64,000 bases of DNA from Arthrobacter sp. Marseille-P9274 (GTDB taxonomy: Bacteria > Actinomycetota > Actinomycetes > Actinomycetales > Micrococcaceae): contig NZ_CAMPOV010000001.1 of the NCBI RefSeq assembly GCF_946892675.1, positions 2,082,033 through 2,146,032 of the forward strand, read 5' to 3'. Below, one piece after another: positions 9,551 to 20,121 of this stretch. Positions within the stretch are counted from its first letter, which is position 1. Each line of letters opens with the position of its first letter. The position numbers and the translations under genes are program-made. The notes beneath the pieces are model-generated. The model was not told the DNA's origin. It worked only from the letters and a program-made list of their open reading frames with translations, and did not search any database.

Positions 9551-9602
9551 CGTTAGGTGGTCCGCGGCCGCACCATTGCGGCCCATGACTGCAAGCCTAA
9601 CG
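9551..9602 (-). promoter_or_regulatory. Nested hairpin in the gdh leader, abutting the ribosome binding site
   Basis: Outer arms CGTTAGG (9551-9557) and CCTAACG (9596-9602) are perfect complements. Inside them GGCCGC (9566-9571) and GCGGCC (9578-9583) form a second perfect stem with a 6-nt loop. On the minus strand the last base of the outer stem is the first G of the gdh GGGAGG site. It also lies directly after the stop codon of the CpaE-like gene, so it could be that gene's terminator, a control element for gdh translation, or both. Confidence 0.5.
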
Positions 9603-9610
9603 CCGGTGGG

Positions 9611-10897
9611 TTAAAACTTCACTTTGGCTCTCCCCCGCCCCCTCCGCGTCGGGACGTCCCTCCCTGCCAACGTCGCGATGGCCAGCCGCAGGGTCGAATC
9701 GGGAGCGCTCTCCAGCAGCACCGAACCGGTCAGCAGCGCCGCATCGGCTGCCGCGAAGTCCGCCGGGAGGAAGGCCTTTACTTCCATCGAAGGCCCGAAG
9801 CGCTCCCATGCCTGCCCCAGCTGGTCCTCCGGCGCAGGCCCGACGGACGATGCCCTCACCTTGTTCAGGATGATCTGCGGCGCGGCGGTCGGCACGGCCT
9901 GCTCCAGATCGTTCAGCGCGCGGACCAGCCGCGGAACGCCGACGGCGTCCGCTGTTCCTATGGCGTAGACGGTGTCAGCCAGCTCCAGGCAGCGCAGGGC
10001 CGCACCATTTCGGCGCGGCGCCATCGTGTCAAAGCTGAGTTCTTCGTCCGACTCCAGGCAGAAGCCGCAATCGATCACTACGTGGTCCGCGTGCTTCCGG
10101 GCCAAGTCGATCACAGTTCCGAGGGCCCCGGGCCGCAGCTCCGTCCACCGCTCGGTCCGGGTGATACCGGTCAGGACCAGTAGGGGCGCGCCCTGGACGG
10201 CGAGTTTGACGCTGATCCGTTCGAGCGATGCATCGTCGAGCAGTCCCTGATCGGCCAAGCGGCAGGCCTGGGCCAGTGCCGCGGATTCGTCCATGAGCCC
10301 CAGGAACACGGCCACGCTGGCGCCGTAGGTATCCGCGTCGACCAGCGTCACCCGCTTTCCCGCTGCCGCCATTTCGGCAGCCAGGTTGACGGCCAGGGTC
10401 GTGCGGCCAGGTGCTCCCGCAGGTCCCCATACCGCAGTGACTGCTCCGGCCGCGGCGGGAGGCTCGTCCGGCTCGCTGACCTCTACCGCCGGAGCGAGGG
10501 CTTCCGCCGGATCCGCGTAACTGGCGGCCAGGTTCCGGCGCCCCGGATCGCCGAGCGAAGCCACGGCAGCTGTGACGAGATCGGCGATTCGTTCCGGCTC
10601 CAACAACAATGCCCCGTGCGCGACACCCAAGCCATCGAGCCGGTGCTGTTCGGCGTCGTCGTCGGTCAAGACAACGACGGCGACATCGGTGCTGTGCAGC
10701 CGTTCGAGCAGGCTGATGCCCAGGACGGAGCTTCCGCCGGCGATAATCACGGCGCGGGCCAGACCGGTCTGCGCCGTGGCCAGGAGCTCGGCCATGTCGG
10801 TGCACCGCCGGACGACGGTTACGGGACCGTGCAGTCTTTCGAGGCCGCCCACGATGTCCTGCTCTGGCTGCCCAAAGGCGATGACCGGGATCGTCAT
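9611..10897 (-). CDS. CpaE/MinD-like P-loop ATPase with an altered Walker A
   Basis: A 428-residue protein with an N-terminal receiver-like domain (about 1-120, lacking a clear phosphoacceptor context), a Pro/Ala linker, and a MinD/ParA-type ATPase from about 150. The ATPase shows VDADTYGASVA and VIDCGFCL. The nucleotide loop reads GPAGAPGRTT: both the signature lysine and the P-loop lysine of ParA/MinD proteins are absent, with R before TT. This is the layout of CpaE, which localises Flp/Tad pilus machinery. Its ATG overlaps the stop of the upstream CpaB-like gene (ATGA), so the two are translationally coupled. No cpaF/tadA, tadB/C or flp gene is in the window. Ends in a basic tail (RRGRGRAKVKF). 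Confidence 0.75.
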   Translation of the reverse strand: MTIPVIAFGQPEQDIVGGLERLHGPVTVVRRCTDMAELLATAQTGLARAVIIAGGSSVLGISLLERLHSTDVAVVVLTDDDAEQHRLDGLGVAHGALLLEPERIADLVTAAVASLGDPGRRNLAASYADPAEALAPAVEVSEPDEPPAAAGAVTAVWGPAGAPGRTTLAVNLAAEMAAAGKRVTLVDADTYGASVAVFLGLMDESAALAQACRLADQGLLDDASLERISVKLAVQGAPLLVLTGITRTERWTELRPGALGTVIDLARKHADHVVIDCGFCLESDEELSFDTMAPRRNGAALRCLELADTVYAIGTADAVGVPRLVRALNDLEQAVPTAAPQIILNKVRASSVGPAPEDQLGQAWERFGPSMEVKAFLPADFAAADAALLTGSVLLESAPDSTLRLAIATLAGRDVPTRRGRGRAKVKF

Positions 10898-11541
10898 GAT
10901 GAACGGCCCGGGTTGAGGACCACGTTGATCTTGGCCCCGTTGGACAGGGCATTGAGCAGGCCGGGCATCTTCTCATCGGTGACCAGCACATGCAGTCGCT
11001 CCGATTCGGTTGCGCCGAGGGCCGACGACGCCTCGCTGAGCTCCGAAACCTCGGCGGCCTCCAGCAGCAATTCCGGTTGGCTGAACCCATTGCGGCCGTC
11101 CGGCATTGCTACCCACACGTCCACGCGGGAGCCGGCCCGGGCCCCTTCGGGAAGCGGACTGTCGATCGTCAGGCCCACCGGCTTGCGGTCCAGCAGATCC
11201 GGGGAACCGAGTGCGGACGCCGGGATCAGTTCACCGCTCCGGAGCAGGGCCGTTGCGATGGCGCCCTGCGGAAGTTCGTCCTGGGCACGCAGATAGGCGC
11301 TTTCCACGCTGCCGAGGCGAACCTCAACGACGGACAGGTCCTCCGCGCGGACCGGCTCGCCGACTCCTATGTCGTCCCTGGCCGCCAGCATCGGCACGGT
11401 CTTGTCTGCGCTGCCGAGCAGTGCCGTGACTGCCGCCACGGATACCAGCACCAGCAAGATTCCCACCATGAGCCGGGGGTCCTTCCACGAAGGACGCTTC
11501 AGCCTCGGTGCGGGCGCAGGCGTATCACCCGGATTACTCAT
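10894..11541 (-). CDS. SAF-domain membrane protein, CpaB/RcpC-like
   Basis: A 215-residue protein with a proline-rich cytoplasmic N-terminus, one membrane helix (about 27-46, GILLVLVSVAAVTALLG), and an SAF domain (about 50-120) beginning with MLAARDDIGVGEPVRAEDL. CpaB proteins of this shape guide assembly of Flp/Tad pili across the envelope. The ATG giving MSNPGD has AGGGGGA just upstream; a longer open frame to 11733 has no support. It forms a coupled two-gene operon with the CpaE-like ATPase and is divergent from the helix-turn-helix gene at 11800, sharing a 258-bp promoter region that carries phased direct repeats. A pilus role is inferred only from the pairing. Confidence 0.72.
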   Translation of the reverse strand: MSNPGDTPAPAPRLKRPSWKDPRLMVGILLVLVSVAAVTALLGSADKTVPMLAARDDIGVGEPVRAEDLSVVEVRLGSVESAYLRAQDELPQGAIATALLRSGELIPASALGSPDLLDRKPVGLTIDSPLPEGARAGSRVDVWVAMPDGRNGFSQPELLLEAAEVSELSEASSALGATESERLHVLVTDEKMPGLLNALSNGAKINVVLNPGRSS

Positions 11542-11730
11542 ACTTCCCCCTGTTGGAATGGCTCCACACCCGCAGACCAAGAGCCTTCTCCTGACCGGAG
11601 ACTCATGGGCGTTGGTGTCTCGGACTGAATCCCATTCTTGTGAGGGCTGGCGCAAAAGCAAGGTGCGGGCTCCGGAAGCGGTCCCCATGTGGAAAACTTC
11701 CCACGGCCAGCAATCCACAACACCGGCGCT

Positions 11731-11760
11731 CAATCAGGACCAAACGTCCGCAAGATGCCA
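11731..11760 (+). repeat. 10-bp-spaced direct repeats over the helix-turn-helix gene promoter
   Basis: Three consecutive 10-bp units begin CAATCAG (11731), CAAACGTC (11741) and CAAGATG (11751). The middle unit matches CAAACGTC at 12711 in front of the LysM gene exactly. A good -10 candidate, CATAAT at 11759-11764, overlaps the last unit, and the start codon follows at 11800. The layout suggests an operator for a protein that binds direct repeats side by side on one face of the helix; autoregulation is inference. Confidence 0.5.
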
Positions 11761-11799
11761 TAATTGGGCTGTCCGACTGTTCACCCGGGAAGAATTTTA

Positions 11800-12018
11800 A
11801 TGTCGCGGTTCCTGACTTTGACCGATATCGCCGAGATTCTCCAGATCTCGTCTTCGCAGGCGTATGCGCTGGTGCGAAGCGGCGAGCTGCCCGCCATCCA
11901 GATCGGCGGCCGGGGCCAGTGGCGCGTCGAGCAGTCCATGCTGGACGAGTACATCAAGGAAAAGTACGCGGAAACCCGCCGCCTCGTCGAGGAAGCCAAG
12001 GCCGAGCACAAGCGATAG
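11800..12018 (+). CDS. Small helix-turn-helix DNA-binding protein, excisionase/BldC-like fold
   Basis: A 72-residue protein made of one winged helix-turn-helix of the MerR/excisionase (HTH_17) type: LTLTDIAEILQISSSQAYALVRSGELPAIQIG, where helix 2-turn-helix 3 and the wing (GGRGQWRV) are clear, followed by a charged helix (DEYIKEKYAETRRLVEEAKAEH, residues about 48-70). It has no ligand or dimerisation domain. The chosen ATG has GGGAAGA 7 nt upstream; a longer frame from 11764 runs through the promoter. It is not next to an integrase, so a phage excisionase role is unlikely. The actinobacterial developmental regulator BldC has the same size and fold and binds direct repeats as head-to-tail oligomers, which fits the repeats in front of this gene. 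Confidence 0.8.
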   Translation: MSRFLTLTDIAEILQISSSQAYALVRSGELPAIQIGGRGQWRVEQSMLDEYIKEKYAETRRLVEEAKAEHKR

Positions 12019-12048
12019 GCAGGCCGTCCGGCGGCATTCGATACCGGA

Positions 12049-12615
12049 CTAGCCGTCATTCCTCGCGGAGGCCAAAGCTGCAACGGCGGTGAAAGGTACG
12101 GCAAGGACGGAGCGGACGCTCGAAGCCCGGCGCGCCTCCCCGGAGGGAACGGACGCCAGTTCCAGGAAATCATTGCCGACCCGGTCAATGAAGCCCGTCC
12201 CCACTGACGACGCAGGGCCCGCCGCGAAATACAGGACGACTTCGGCACGGTCCCTTGCCAGGGCACGCAGGGCCGAGCCGAGGCCGAGGCGCCGAGCCCC
12301 TGCGGATGTCTCCGACGCTGTTCGGCGCCCAAGTCCCTCCACGAGTTGAACCGCTGCCAGCGGGACCAGAATGCTCCGTGCGCGTTCGTGCAGGACGAGC
12401 CATGAAGAACCCACGTGGCCGACCGATCCGCTGAAGGAATGGCCGGACAGGGTTGCAACCCGGACCTCCGCGCCGGCCTGTCCACGCAGCCGGTCCGCCA
12501 GGAGGACTTCTGCTTGTACCGCCCTTGCCAGTTCGTTTGCGTCTGCCTCGAGCCCCAGCTGCCCGGCTGCGTGCAGCTGCGCCTCCATGTCCTCGAATAA
12601 CGAATCCCATCGCAC
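12049..12615 (-). CDS. Conserved actinobacterial protein of unknown function
   Basis: A 188-residue soluble protein. It starts with an amphipathic helix (MRWDSLFEDMEAQLHAAGQ), continues into an alanine/leucine-rich helical part, then a small beta-rich stretch (VRVATLSGHSFSGSVGHVGSSWLVLHE) resembling an SH3/Sm-like barrel, repeated loosely near residues 140-165 (GTGFIDRVGNDFLELAS). I cannot name the family. It is convergent with the helix-turn-helix gene (30-nt gap) and divergent from the LysM gene, so its promoter shares the region with the phased CAAACG repeats. Confidence 0.65.
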   Translation of the reverse strand: MRWDSLFEDMEAQLHAAGQLGLEADANELARAVQAEVLLADRLRGQAGAEVRVATLSGHSFSGSVGHVGSSWLVLHERARSILVPLAAVQLVEGLGRRTASETSAGARRLGLGSALRALARDRAEVVLYFAAGPASSVGTGFIDRVGNDFLELASVPSGEARRASSVRSVLAVPFTAVAALASARNDG

Positions 12616-12647
12616 GGCATCAGCATAGAACCGTGACCAAATGCAAT

Positions 12648-12740
12648 CAAACGCGCTTAAACGTCTTTACACATTTGACCTCGTCTGCCACTATCAAGCA
12701 ATAAGCCGCCCAAACGTCATCAAACAGCATCAAACGCCAA
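12648..12740 (+). repeat. Two clusters of 10-bp-spaced CAAACG direct repeats before the LysM gene
   Basis: Units at 12648 (CAAACGCG) and 12658 (TAAACGTC) are 10 bp apart. A second cluster has units at 12711 (CAAACGTC), 12721 (CAAACAGC) and 12731 (CAAACGCC), again exactly 10 bp apart. All five share the orientation. Between the clusters lies a possible -35 (TTGACC, 12675-12680) with a weak -10 (CAATAA, 12699-12704). The clusters fill most of the 151-bp divergent region between the unknown gene at 12615 and the LysM gene at 12767. Confidence 0.6.
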
Positions 12741-12766
12741 GATCGAAATCCTTGAGAGGGACCGCC

Positions 12767-13522
12767 ATGAAGCGAGTTGGTACCGACGCCGTTTTGGCCG
12801 CAGCCATCCTGGGCTGCGCGTCCATCCTGATCTGGTCAGGACTGCAGCTGGGCATCGGGAGCTCTCTGCTGACTTCACGGAGCTATCCGGACCTGCTGTC
12901 AGCCGGCGCAGTCGTCCTGGGGCTGGTCCTCGTGCTGTGGTGGCTCTTCGGAATGGCAAGCGCCTTCGTTGGACTCGTGCTGCACAAGTCCGGTCACGCC
13001 AAGCTCGCGGCAGCTCCGCTAGCGGTGAGTCCGGCATTCATGAAGCGGCTCGCCGCCGCAGCTCTGGGCATCAATCTGCTGGCCGTACCGGCCATGGCCC
13101 AGGCCAGCGACGTGAGCCGCGCCCCTGCGGCAGTGTCTTCGTCCGCCGCGGAGGCTGTCTCGCCGTACTTCTCCCCCGCGGCAGCCGGCGGACCGGGCGG
13201 CGGGCAGGGCCAGCCGTCACCCGCCGGCCCTGAAGGCCCGGCCGTTGATCCCTTCTGGAAGCCGTCGGCGCCAGCCGCCAGTCCCGGCCTGATCGCCCGT
13301 CAGGTCGCCGGCCCGGCACAACCGGGCGCCGAGGAGCGGACCGTGACGGTGGTTGCCGGGGACAGCCTCTGGCGCATCGCCGCGCGGGACTTGGGCGCCT
13401 TCGCCACTGATGCCGAGATCGCGGGCCACTGGCCTAAATGGTATGCCGCCAACAAAGACACGATTGGCGGCGATCCGCAGCGGCTCCTGCCCGGACAGGT
13501 CCTGATCTCTCCAACTGACTAG
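12767..13522 (+). CDS. Membrane-anchored protein with a C-terminal LysM-type domain
   Basis: 251 residues. Hydrophobic segments lie near residues 8-30 and 42-68, with a third around 88-105 ending in AMAQA, which could act as a late signal peptide. A Pro/Ala/Gly-rich linker (about 115-190) follows, then a LysM-like module from VTVVAGDSLWRIAARDLG to LPGQVLISP at the C-terminus. LysM modules bind peptidoglycan or chitin; this one carries a longer insertion (WPKWYAANKDTIGGDPQ) as in other actinobacterial versions. The ATG has GAGAGGGA upstream at good spacing; a longer frame from 12641 would translate the repeat region and is rejected. The Rv3235-family gene follows after 27 nt, probably in one operon. 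Confidence 0.8.
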   Translation: MKRVGTDAVLAAAILGCASILIWSGLQLGIGSSLLTSRSYPDLLSAGAVVLGLVLVLWWLFGMASAFVGLVLHKSGHAKLAAAPLAVSPAFMKRLAAAALGINLLAVPAMAQASDVSRAPAAVSSSAAEAVSPYFSPAAAGGPGGGQGQPSPAGPEGPAVDPFWKPSAPAASPGLIARQVAGPAQPGAEERTVTVVAGDSLWRIAARDLGAFATDAEIAGHWPKWYAANKDTIGGDPQRLLPGQVLISPTD

Positions 13523-13549
13523 CACTGCCCCACTCGAGGAAGGCAAGCC

Positions 13550-14182
13550 ATGACCAACGTAACGCAACTCCGCCAGACAGACCTCGTGTCGGCGCCGGAA
13601 GCCGACTCCGGGCTGCCTGTCCTGGCGCCGGCCAGCGGCGCACCCCGCCCTCTTACGGTGCGCCCGGTACGTCCCGTCGATCCCGAAAGCTATTTCGCGC
13701 CCATCGTCCGGCTGGAGCCGCGCGTTCGCGCGCGCAGGCGGGCCGAAGAGCGGCAAGACGGGACCGCCGACCCGGCTCCCGCAGATCCTGCCGCTGCGAA
13801 GGAGGATACCGTCGCGCCAGCCGAGGAGCTGCGCCAGGTCACCGCCACCGCAAGGTCGGTGGCGCAGGCCGCGATGGAGGTCATCGGCGGCACCCGCCCC
13901 GTCCAGCAGCTGGCCCGCTGGCTGGAACCGGATTGCTACGAGAAGCTCGTCCAGCGCGCCGCCTTGGTCCAGGCCGGGCTGGAACGGCGGCGGTCCGCCC
14001 GCGACTCTGAGCCGAGGATGCATCGGAGCGCCGTCGTCCGTTCTTCGAGGGTCTGCCCGGTCTCCGCAGACGCCTATGAAGCGTCCCTGGTGATCGTGGA
14101 GACGACCAGAGTCCGCGCCGTGGCACTCCGTCTGGAGTTTCGACGCGGACTCTGGAAGGTCGCTGCCCTCGAAATCGGCTAG
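13550..14182 (+). CDS. Rv3235-family protein (DUF6459-like)
   Basis: 210 residues. The first 85 are disordered and rich in Pro, Ala and Arg. The folded part from about 95 contains RPVQQLARWLEPDCYEKLVQRAALV, characteristic of the family named after M. tuberculosis Rv3235, then a strand-rich end (EASLVIVETTRVRAVALRLEFRRGLWKVAALEIG). The function is unknown; conservation next to secA in actinobacteria suggests a link to secretion or the envelope, which is inference. An AGGAAGG-type site precedes the ATG. It converges on secA with a 13-nt gap. Confidence 0.75.
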   Translation: MTNVTQLRQTDLVSAPEADSGLPVLAPASGAPRPLTVRPVRPVDPESYFAPIVRLEPRVRARRRAEERQDGTADPAPADPAAAKEDTVAPAEELRQVTATARSVAQAAMEVIGGTRPVQQLARWLEPDCYEKLVQRAALVQAGLERRRSARDSEPRMHRSAVVRSSRVCPVSADAYEASLVIVETTRVRAVALRLEFRRGLWKVAALEIG

Positions 14183-14195
14183 GGCATGCCGGCCG

Positions 14196-16937
<2,742 letters not shown>

Positions 16938-16997
16938 TACATTGCTCCCAGTCGTTTGCACAGAAGTCTGGCTTGCTCAGTCTACGGGAGAGACGCG

Positions 16998-18245
16998 TCA
17001 ACCAGTGCTTTGGTTCCCGGGGCTGCTGTCCTGATCCTGCCTGGCCACACTGAGGGCCAAGGCGGGAGCCAGGTTGCCGCGGTCCGCCACCTGGACTCCC
17101 CCGAGGCCGAGCCACCGGCCCATCAGTGCCAGCTCGGCGGCTAGCTCTTCCGAAGTGTCCGGCGGGGCCCCGGCTTCGCTGAAGGCGGAACGGACCTCAA
17201 GGTATCCGGCGGCCCGGTGGGCTTTCAGGTCGACTCTCGCACACAACTGTTCGCGCAGGAGGAACGGCAAGACGTAATACCCGTACTGCCGCTTCTCCGC
17301 AGGCGTGTAGATCTCGATCCTGTAGCGGAAGCCGAACAGCTTCTCGAGCCGTTCCCTTTCAAAGACCAGCGAGTCGAACGGGCCGAGGAGCGCCCGGCCG
17401 TTCGCCTGCCTGGGCCTGGCCGCTGCGGGGTGCAGGTAGTGGGCGCCCGGCCATCCCTCGACCGAGACCTCTTCCAGCCGTCCTTCGGCGACCAAGACGC
17501 GGATGGCGTCCTGGGCCGCTCGCACCGGAACCCTGAAATAATCCGCCAGACAGCGGGCCGTTCCGACGCCGTGCGCGCGGGCCGCCGCGTCCATCAGCCT
17601 GACCATCGCTTCGTCCTTGTCGACGGGGCCGTCCGCTCCGGCGTCCTTGGGCATAACTTTCGCCGTCGGTGCGTAGAGCCGTTCGAACTGCGCGTTCCGC
17701 CCTGCCGCACTGATGTCTCCCTGCTCGAAGAGAACCTCCAGGACACGTTTGACTGCGTTCCAGTTCCAACCCCAGTTCGCCGCGTCTTTATCCTCCTGAT
17801 GTCCGATGCGAGACGCCACTTCCCTCGCCGTCAACGGGCGGGATCCCGCCAAGGCCCGAAGGATCCGCTCCTCCAGGTCCCGGCGTACGTCTGCATCCAG
17901 CCCGTGGCTGCCGATCCACCGGCGCTTCTGCCACACCTTCAAGTCGGCGAAGAGCGCGGGCCGGATATAGCTGGCTTCATGCGCCCAATACTCCACCATC
18001 CTGCGCGGAGCCCTGCCCGAAAAACGCTGGAGGATCCCGACGTCGTAATTGCCCAACCGCGAAAACAGCGGCAAGTAATGGGCCCTGGTCAGGACGTTGA
18101 CGGAATCGATCTGCAGCAGCTGCAGCCGGTCAAAGGTACGGCCCACCTGCCTTGCCGTGGCAAGGCCGGTGGGCCGTTCCTGATGAAGCAGTTGTGCGGC
18201 AAGGGCTATTCGCCGTGCCTGCGAAAGCGGTATGCGGGCGGCCAT
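16998..18245 (-). CDS. Winged-helix DNA glycosylase of the AlkZ/YcaQ family
   Basis: 415 residues of the HTH_42 superfamily. The conserved LLQIDSVNVLTRAHYLPLFSRLG near residues 43-65 contains the Q-x-D catalytic motif (Q45, D47) that YcaQ-type enzymes use, rather than the Q-x-Q of the Streptomyces AlkZ branch. These monofunctional glycosylases unhook DNA interstrand crosslinks and remove alkylated bases. RRMVEYWAHEASYI and the C-terminal region VFERERLEKLFGFRYRIEIYTP are also family signatures. It lies 60 nt downstream of... the secA start on the same strand, with its own stop before secA's leader, so it could be co-transcribed with secA. Confidence 0.85.
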   Translation of the reverse strand: MAARIPLSQARRIALAAQLLHQERPTGLATARQVGRTFDRLQLLQIDSVNVLTRAHYLPLFSRLGNYDVGILQRFSGRAPRRMVEYWAHEASYIRPALFADLKVWQKRRWIGSHGLDADVRRDLEERILRALAGSRPLTAREVASRIGHQEDKDAANWGWNWNAVKRVLEVLFEQGDISAAGRNAQFERLYAPTAKVMPKDAGADGPVDKDEAMVRLMDAAARAHGVGTARCLADYFRVPVRAAQDAIRVLVAEGRLEEVSVEGWPGAHYLHPAAARPRQANGRALLGPFDSLVFERERLEKLFGFRYRIEIYTPAEKRQYGYYVLPFLLREQLCARVDLKAHRAAGYLEVRSAFSEAGAPPDTSEELAAELALMGRWLGLGGVQVADRGNLAPALALSVARQDQDSSPGNQSTG

Positions 18246-18279
18246 CTACCCATCGTAGGCAGTCGCGCCGCGGGTGGGG

Positions 18280-19011
18280 CTAGACGCCGGCTTCCTGCGC
18301 GGCGCGGTAAGCAAGGAGCTCTTCCCTGGCTGCGGCCGTTTCTTCGGTGCAATCGGCGTCGAGGGTGATCACGCCGTAGGTCCAGCCGCGCCGCCGGTAG
18401 ACGACGCTGGGGGCATTGGTGGCCGAATCGATGAAGACGTAGAAGTCGTGTCCGACGAGCTCCATATTGTCGACGGCATCGTCGAGGGTCATCGGCTGGA
18501 CGGGGAAGACCTTGCGGCGGATCAGCACCGGGGAGTCCCCTGCGGGTACATCGTTTTCGATTTCGTAGCCTGTGGTCTCCGAGGCTGAAGCGGACGGGGT
18601 GGTTCCGCTCCGGGCTCCTTCGGCTTCCACATGCAGGGGAACGGAGGTGCTGGCCGGTTCCAGTGTTGCGGTGGCCTCGTGGACGCCCTTGGGGTTGTGG
18701 CGGCCATGGTGGACTTTCCGGCGATCCCGGGCACGACGCAGGCGTTCCATTAGTTTGCCGTAGGCGAGGTCGAATGCCGCGAACTTGTCGGCGGCGGAGG
18801 CTTCGGCACGGACCACGGGGCCGCGCCCCATAACGGTGAGTTCAACGGTCATGGAACTGTCAGCCTGGCGGGCGTTGACTGCCTTGGTAATTTTCGCGTC
18901 GAGGCGCTGGACTTTGTCGCCGAGCTGCTCGATCTTGGATACCTTCTCTTCGGCATATTCGCGGAACCTGTCTGAGACTGCCAGGTTGCGACCGTTGATG
19001 TTGAATTCCAT
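18280..19011 (-). CDS. hpf: Long ribosome hibernation promoting factor
   Basis: 243 residues. The N-terminal ribosome-binding domain starts MEFNINGRNLAVSDRFREYAEEKVSKIEQL and runs to about residue 105. A variable linker rich in Ser, Thr and Ala follows. The C-terminal dimerisation domain (about 160-220) contains IRRKVFPVQPMTLDDAVDNMELVGHDFYVF and VVYRRRGWTYGVI. Long HPF makes inactive 100S ribosome dimers in starvation or hypoxia. The ATG giving MEFNI has GGAGG 5 nt upstream; an in-frame ATG nine codons earlier has none. A 197-bp region separates it from comF upstream, so it probably has its own promoter. Confidence 0.93.
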   Translation of the reverse strand: MEFNINGRNLAVSDRFREYAEEKVSKIEQLGDKVQRLDAKITKAVNARQADSSMTVELTVMGRGPVVRAEASAADKFAAFDLAYGKLMERLRRARDRRKVHHGRHNPKGVHEATATLEPASTSVPLHVEAEGARSGTTPSASASETTGYEIENDVPAGDSPVLIRRKVFPVQPMTLDDAVDNMELVGHDFYVFIDSATNAPSVVYRRRGWTYGVITLDADCTEETAAAREELLAYRAAQEAGV

Positions 19012-19208
19012 GGTGCCCTCCATGTTGCTAGATGACACAACAGCGGCTGAAAGAGGTTGATCCTCCCAGCCGCTGAAGACGGGTCTTGCTCGAGCCCATA
19101 CTTCACGTTAGTCCACGGTCATGCTTTATTCACCCCCTCGCCAGAAATTTGCCCCATCCGTTTACTTCCGGGGGTCCGGCCGCCGCGTAACGCGTCCGCG
19201 CAGCGGGA

Positions 19209-20003
19209 TCACGCCCGCGGCTGAGCCTGTGGCCCGGCAGGTGTGTCGCCCGAGGGCGCCGTAGTGGCAGCAAGAACGACGCCGGACTCCACTCGAGCGC
19301 CCGCCGCCGTTAGGACCCGCGTCAGTTCCGCCAGCGTCGCCCCGGTGGTCAGCACATCGTCGACGACGATGCACGTCCCGCCGGCCCGGGCCCCCGCCGC
19401 GCCGTGCTTGAGCCGCATCGAGAAGGCGACGTTGCGGCGCCGTCCGCTGCGTCCCAGCGACTTCTGCGAGGAGCCACCAAGCACGCCGCGCAGCAGACCC
19501 CGCCAAGGCGTCCGGACAGCGGCCAGCCGCCGGACTTCCATGCCGGGCGGCAACAATTTCTGGCGCTGCAGACGCCGCAGCAGCAGGTCCAGCGGGTCGT
19601 AGCCCCTGCGGCGCCGCGAAGCCGCCCGGGTCGGCACCGGAACCAGGAGGATAGGCCGGGTGCCCGCGAGCGCGGCCGCGGCGTGGATCGCCGCGGCCAG
19701 CGCGGGTGCCAGCACTGGCGCCAAGTCCGTGCGTCCGTGGTTCTTGAAGGCCAGCACCGCCTGCGACAGCTCCCGTCTATACCTGCCCGCGGCCACGACC
19801 GGCAGGACCTCCTCGAGGCTGCCCCCGATCAGCGGAAGGGATTCCGCGCCTGCCTCGGCACGGTAGGGCCGAACCGTTGCCGCACGGAGGGCAGTGCGGC
19901 AGCGCGGGCACAGGACGTGGTCCTCGGCGCCACAGCCAACGCAGTCAGTGGGCAGGACCAGATGGCTGAACTCCGCGAACCAGCCGCGGAGGGTGCTGGC
20001 CAT
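19209..20003 (-). CDS. ComF-family phosphoribosyltransferase-like protein
   Basis: 264 residues. It opens with a zinc-ribbon pair of cysteines (CVGCG, then CPRC) and ends with a phosphoribosyltransferase domain carrying the PRPP loop CIVVDDVLTTGATLAELT. In naturally competent bacteria ComF acts with the uptake machinery; in actinobacteria the gene is conserved next to hpf and secA without a proven role. The start is uncertain: ATG at 20003 places a short helix before the zinc ribbon, as in homologues, while ATG at 20051 would add 16 residues; neither has a strong ribosome site. It follows lpqB in the same orientation after 118 nt. Confidence 0.82.
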   Translation of the reverse strand: MASTLRGWFAEFSHLVLPTDCVGCGAEDHVLCPRCRTALRAATVRPYRAEAGAESLPLIGGSLEEVLPVVAAGRYRRELSQAVLAFKNHGRTDLAPVLAPALAAAIHAAAALAGTRPILLVPVPTRAASRRRRGYDPLDLLLRRLQRQKLLPPGMEVRRLAAVRTPWRGLLRGVLGGSSQKSLGRSGRRRNVAFSMRLKHGAAGARAGGTCIVVDDVLTTGATLAELTRVLTAAGARVESGVVLAATTAPSGDTPAGPQAQPRA

Positions 20004-20121
20004 CGGCCCGAAGTACACTGCGTCGAGCCGGGCGGCGGTCCGCGTCCACATGCCGCCACACTGGCAGCGCCTGCCGCCTCCCCGCAATCGGGGCGGGGCC
20101 GGATGTGGACAACTTTGGAGC

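Noticed and set aside
11690-11725. DnaA-box-like sequences (AATCCACAA) suggesting an origin
   Set aside because: A single poor match, no dnaA/dnaN genes nearby, and no cluster of boxes.
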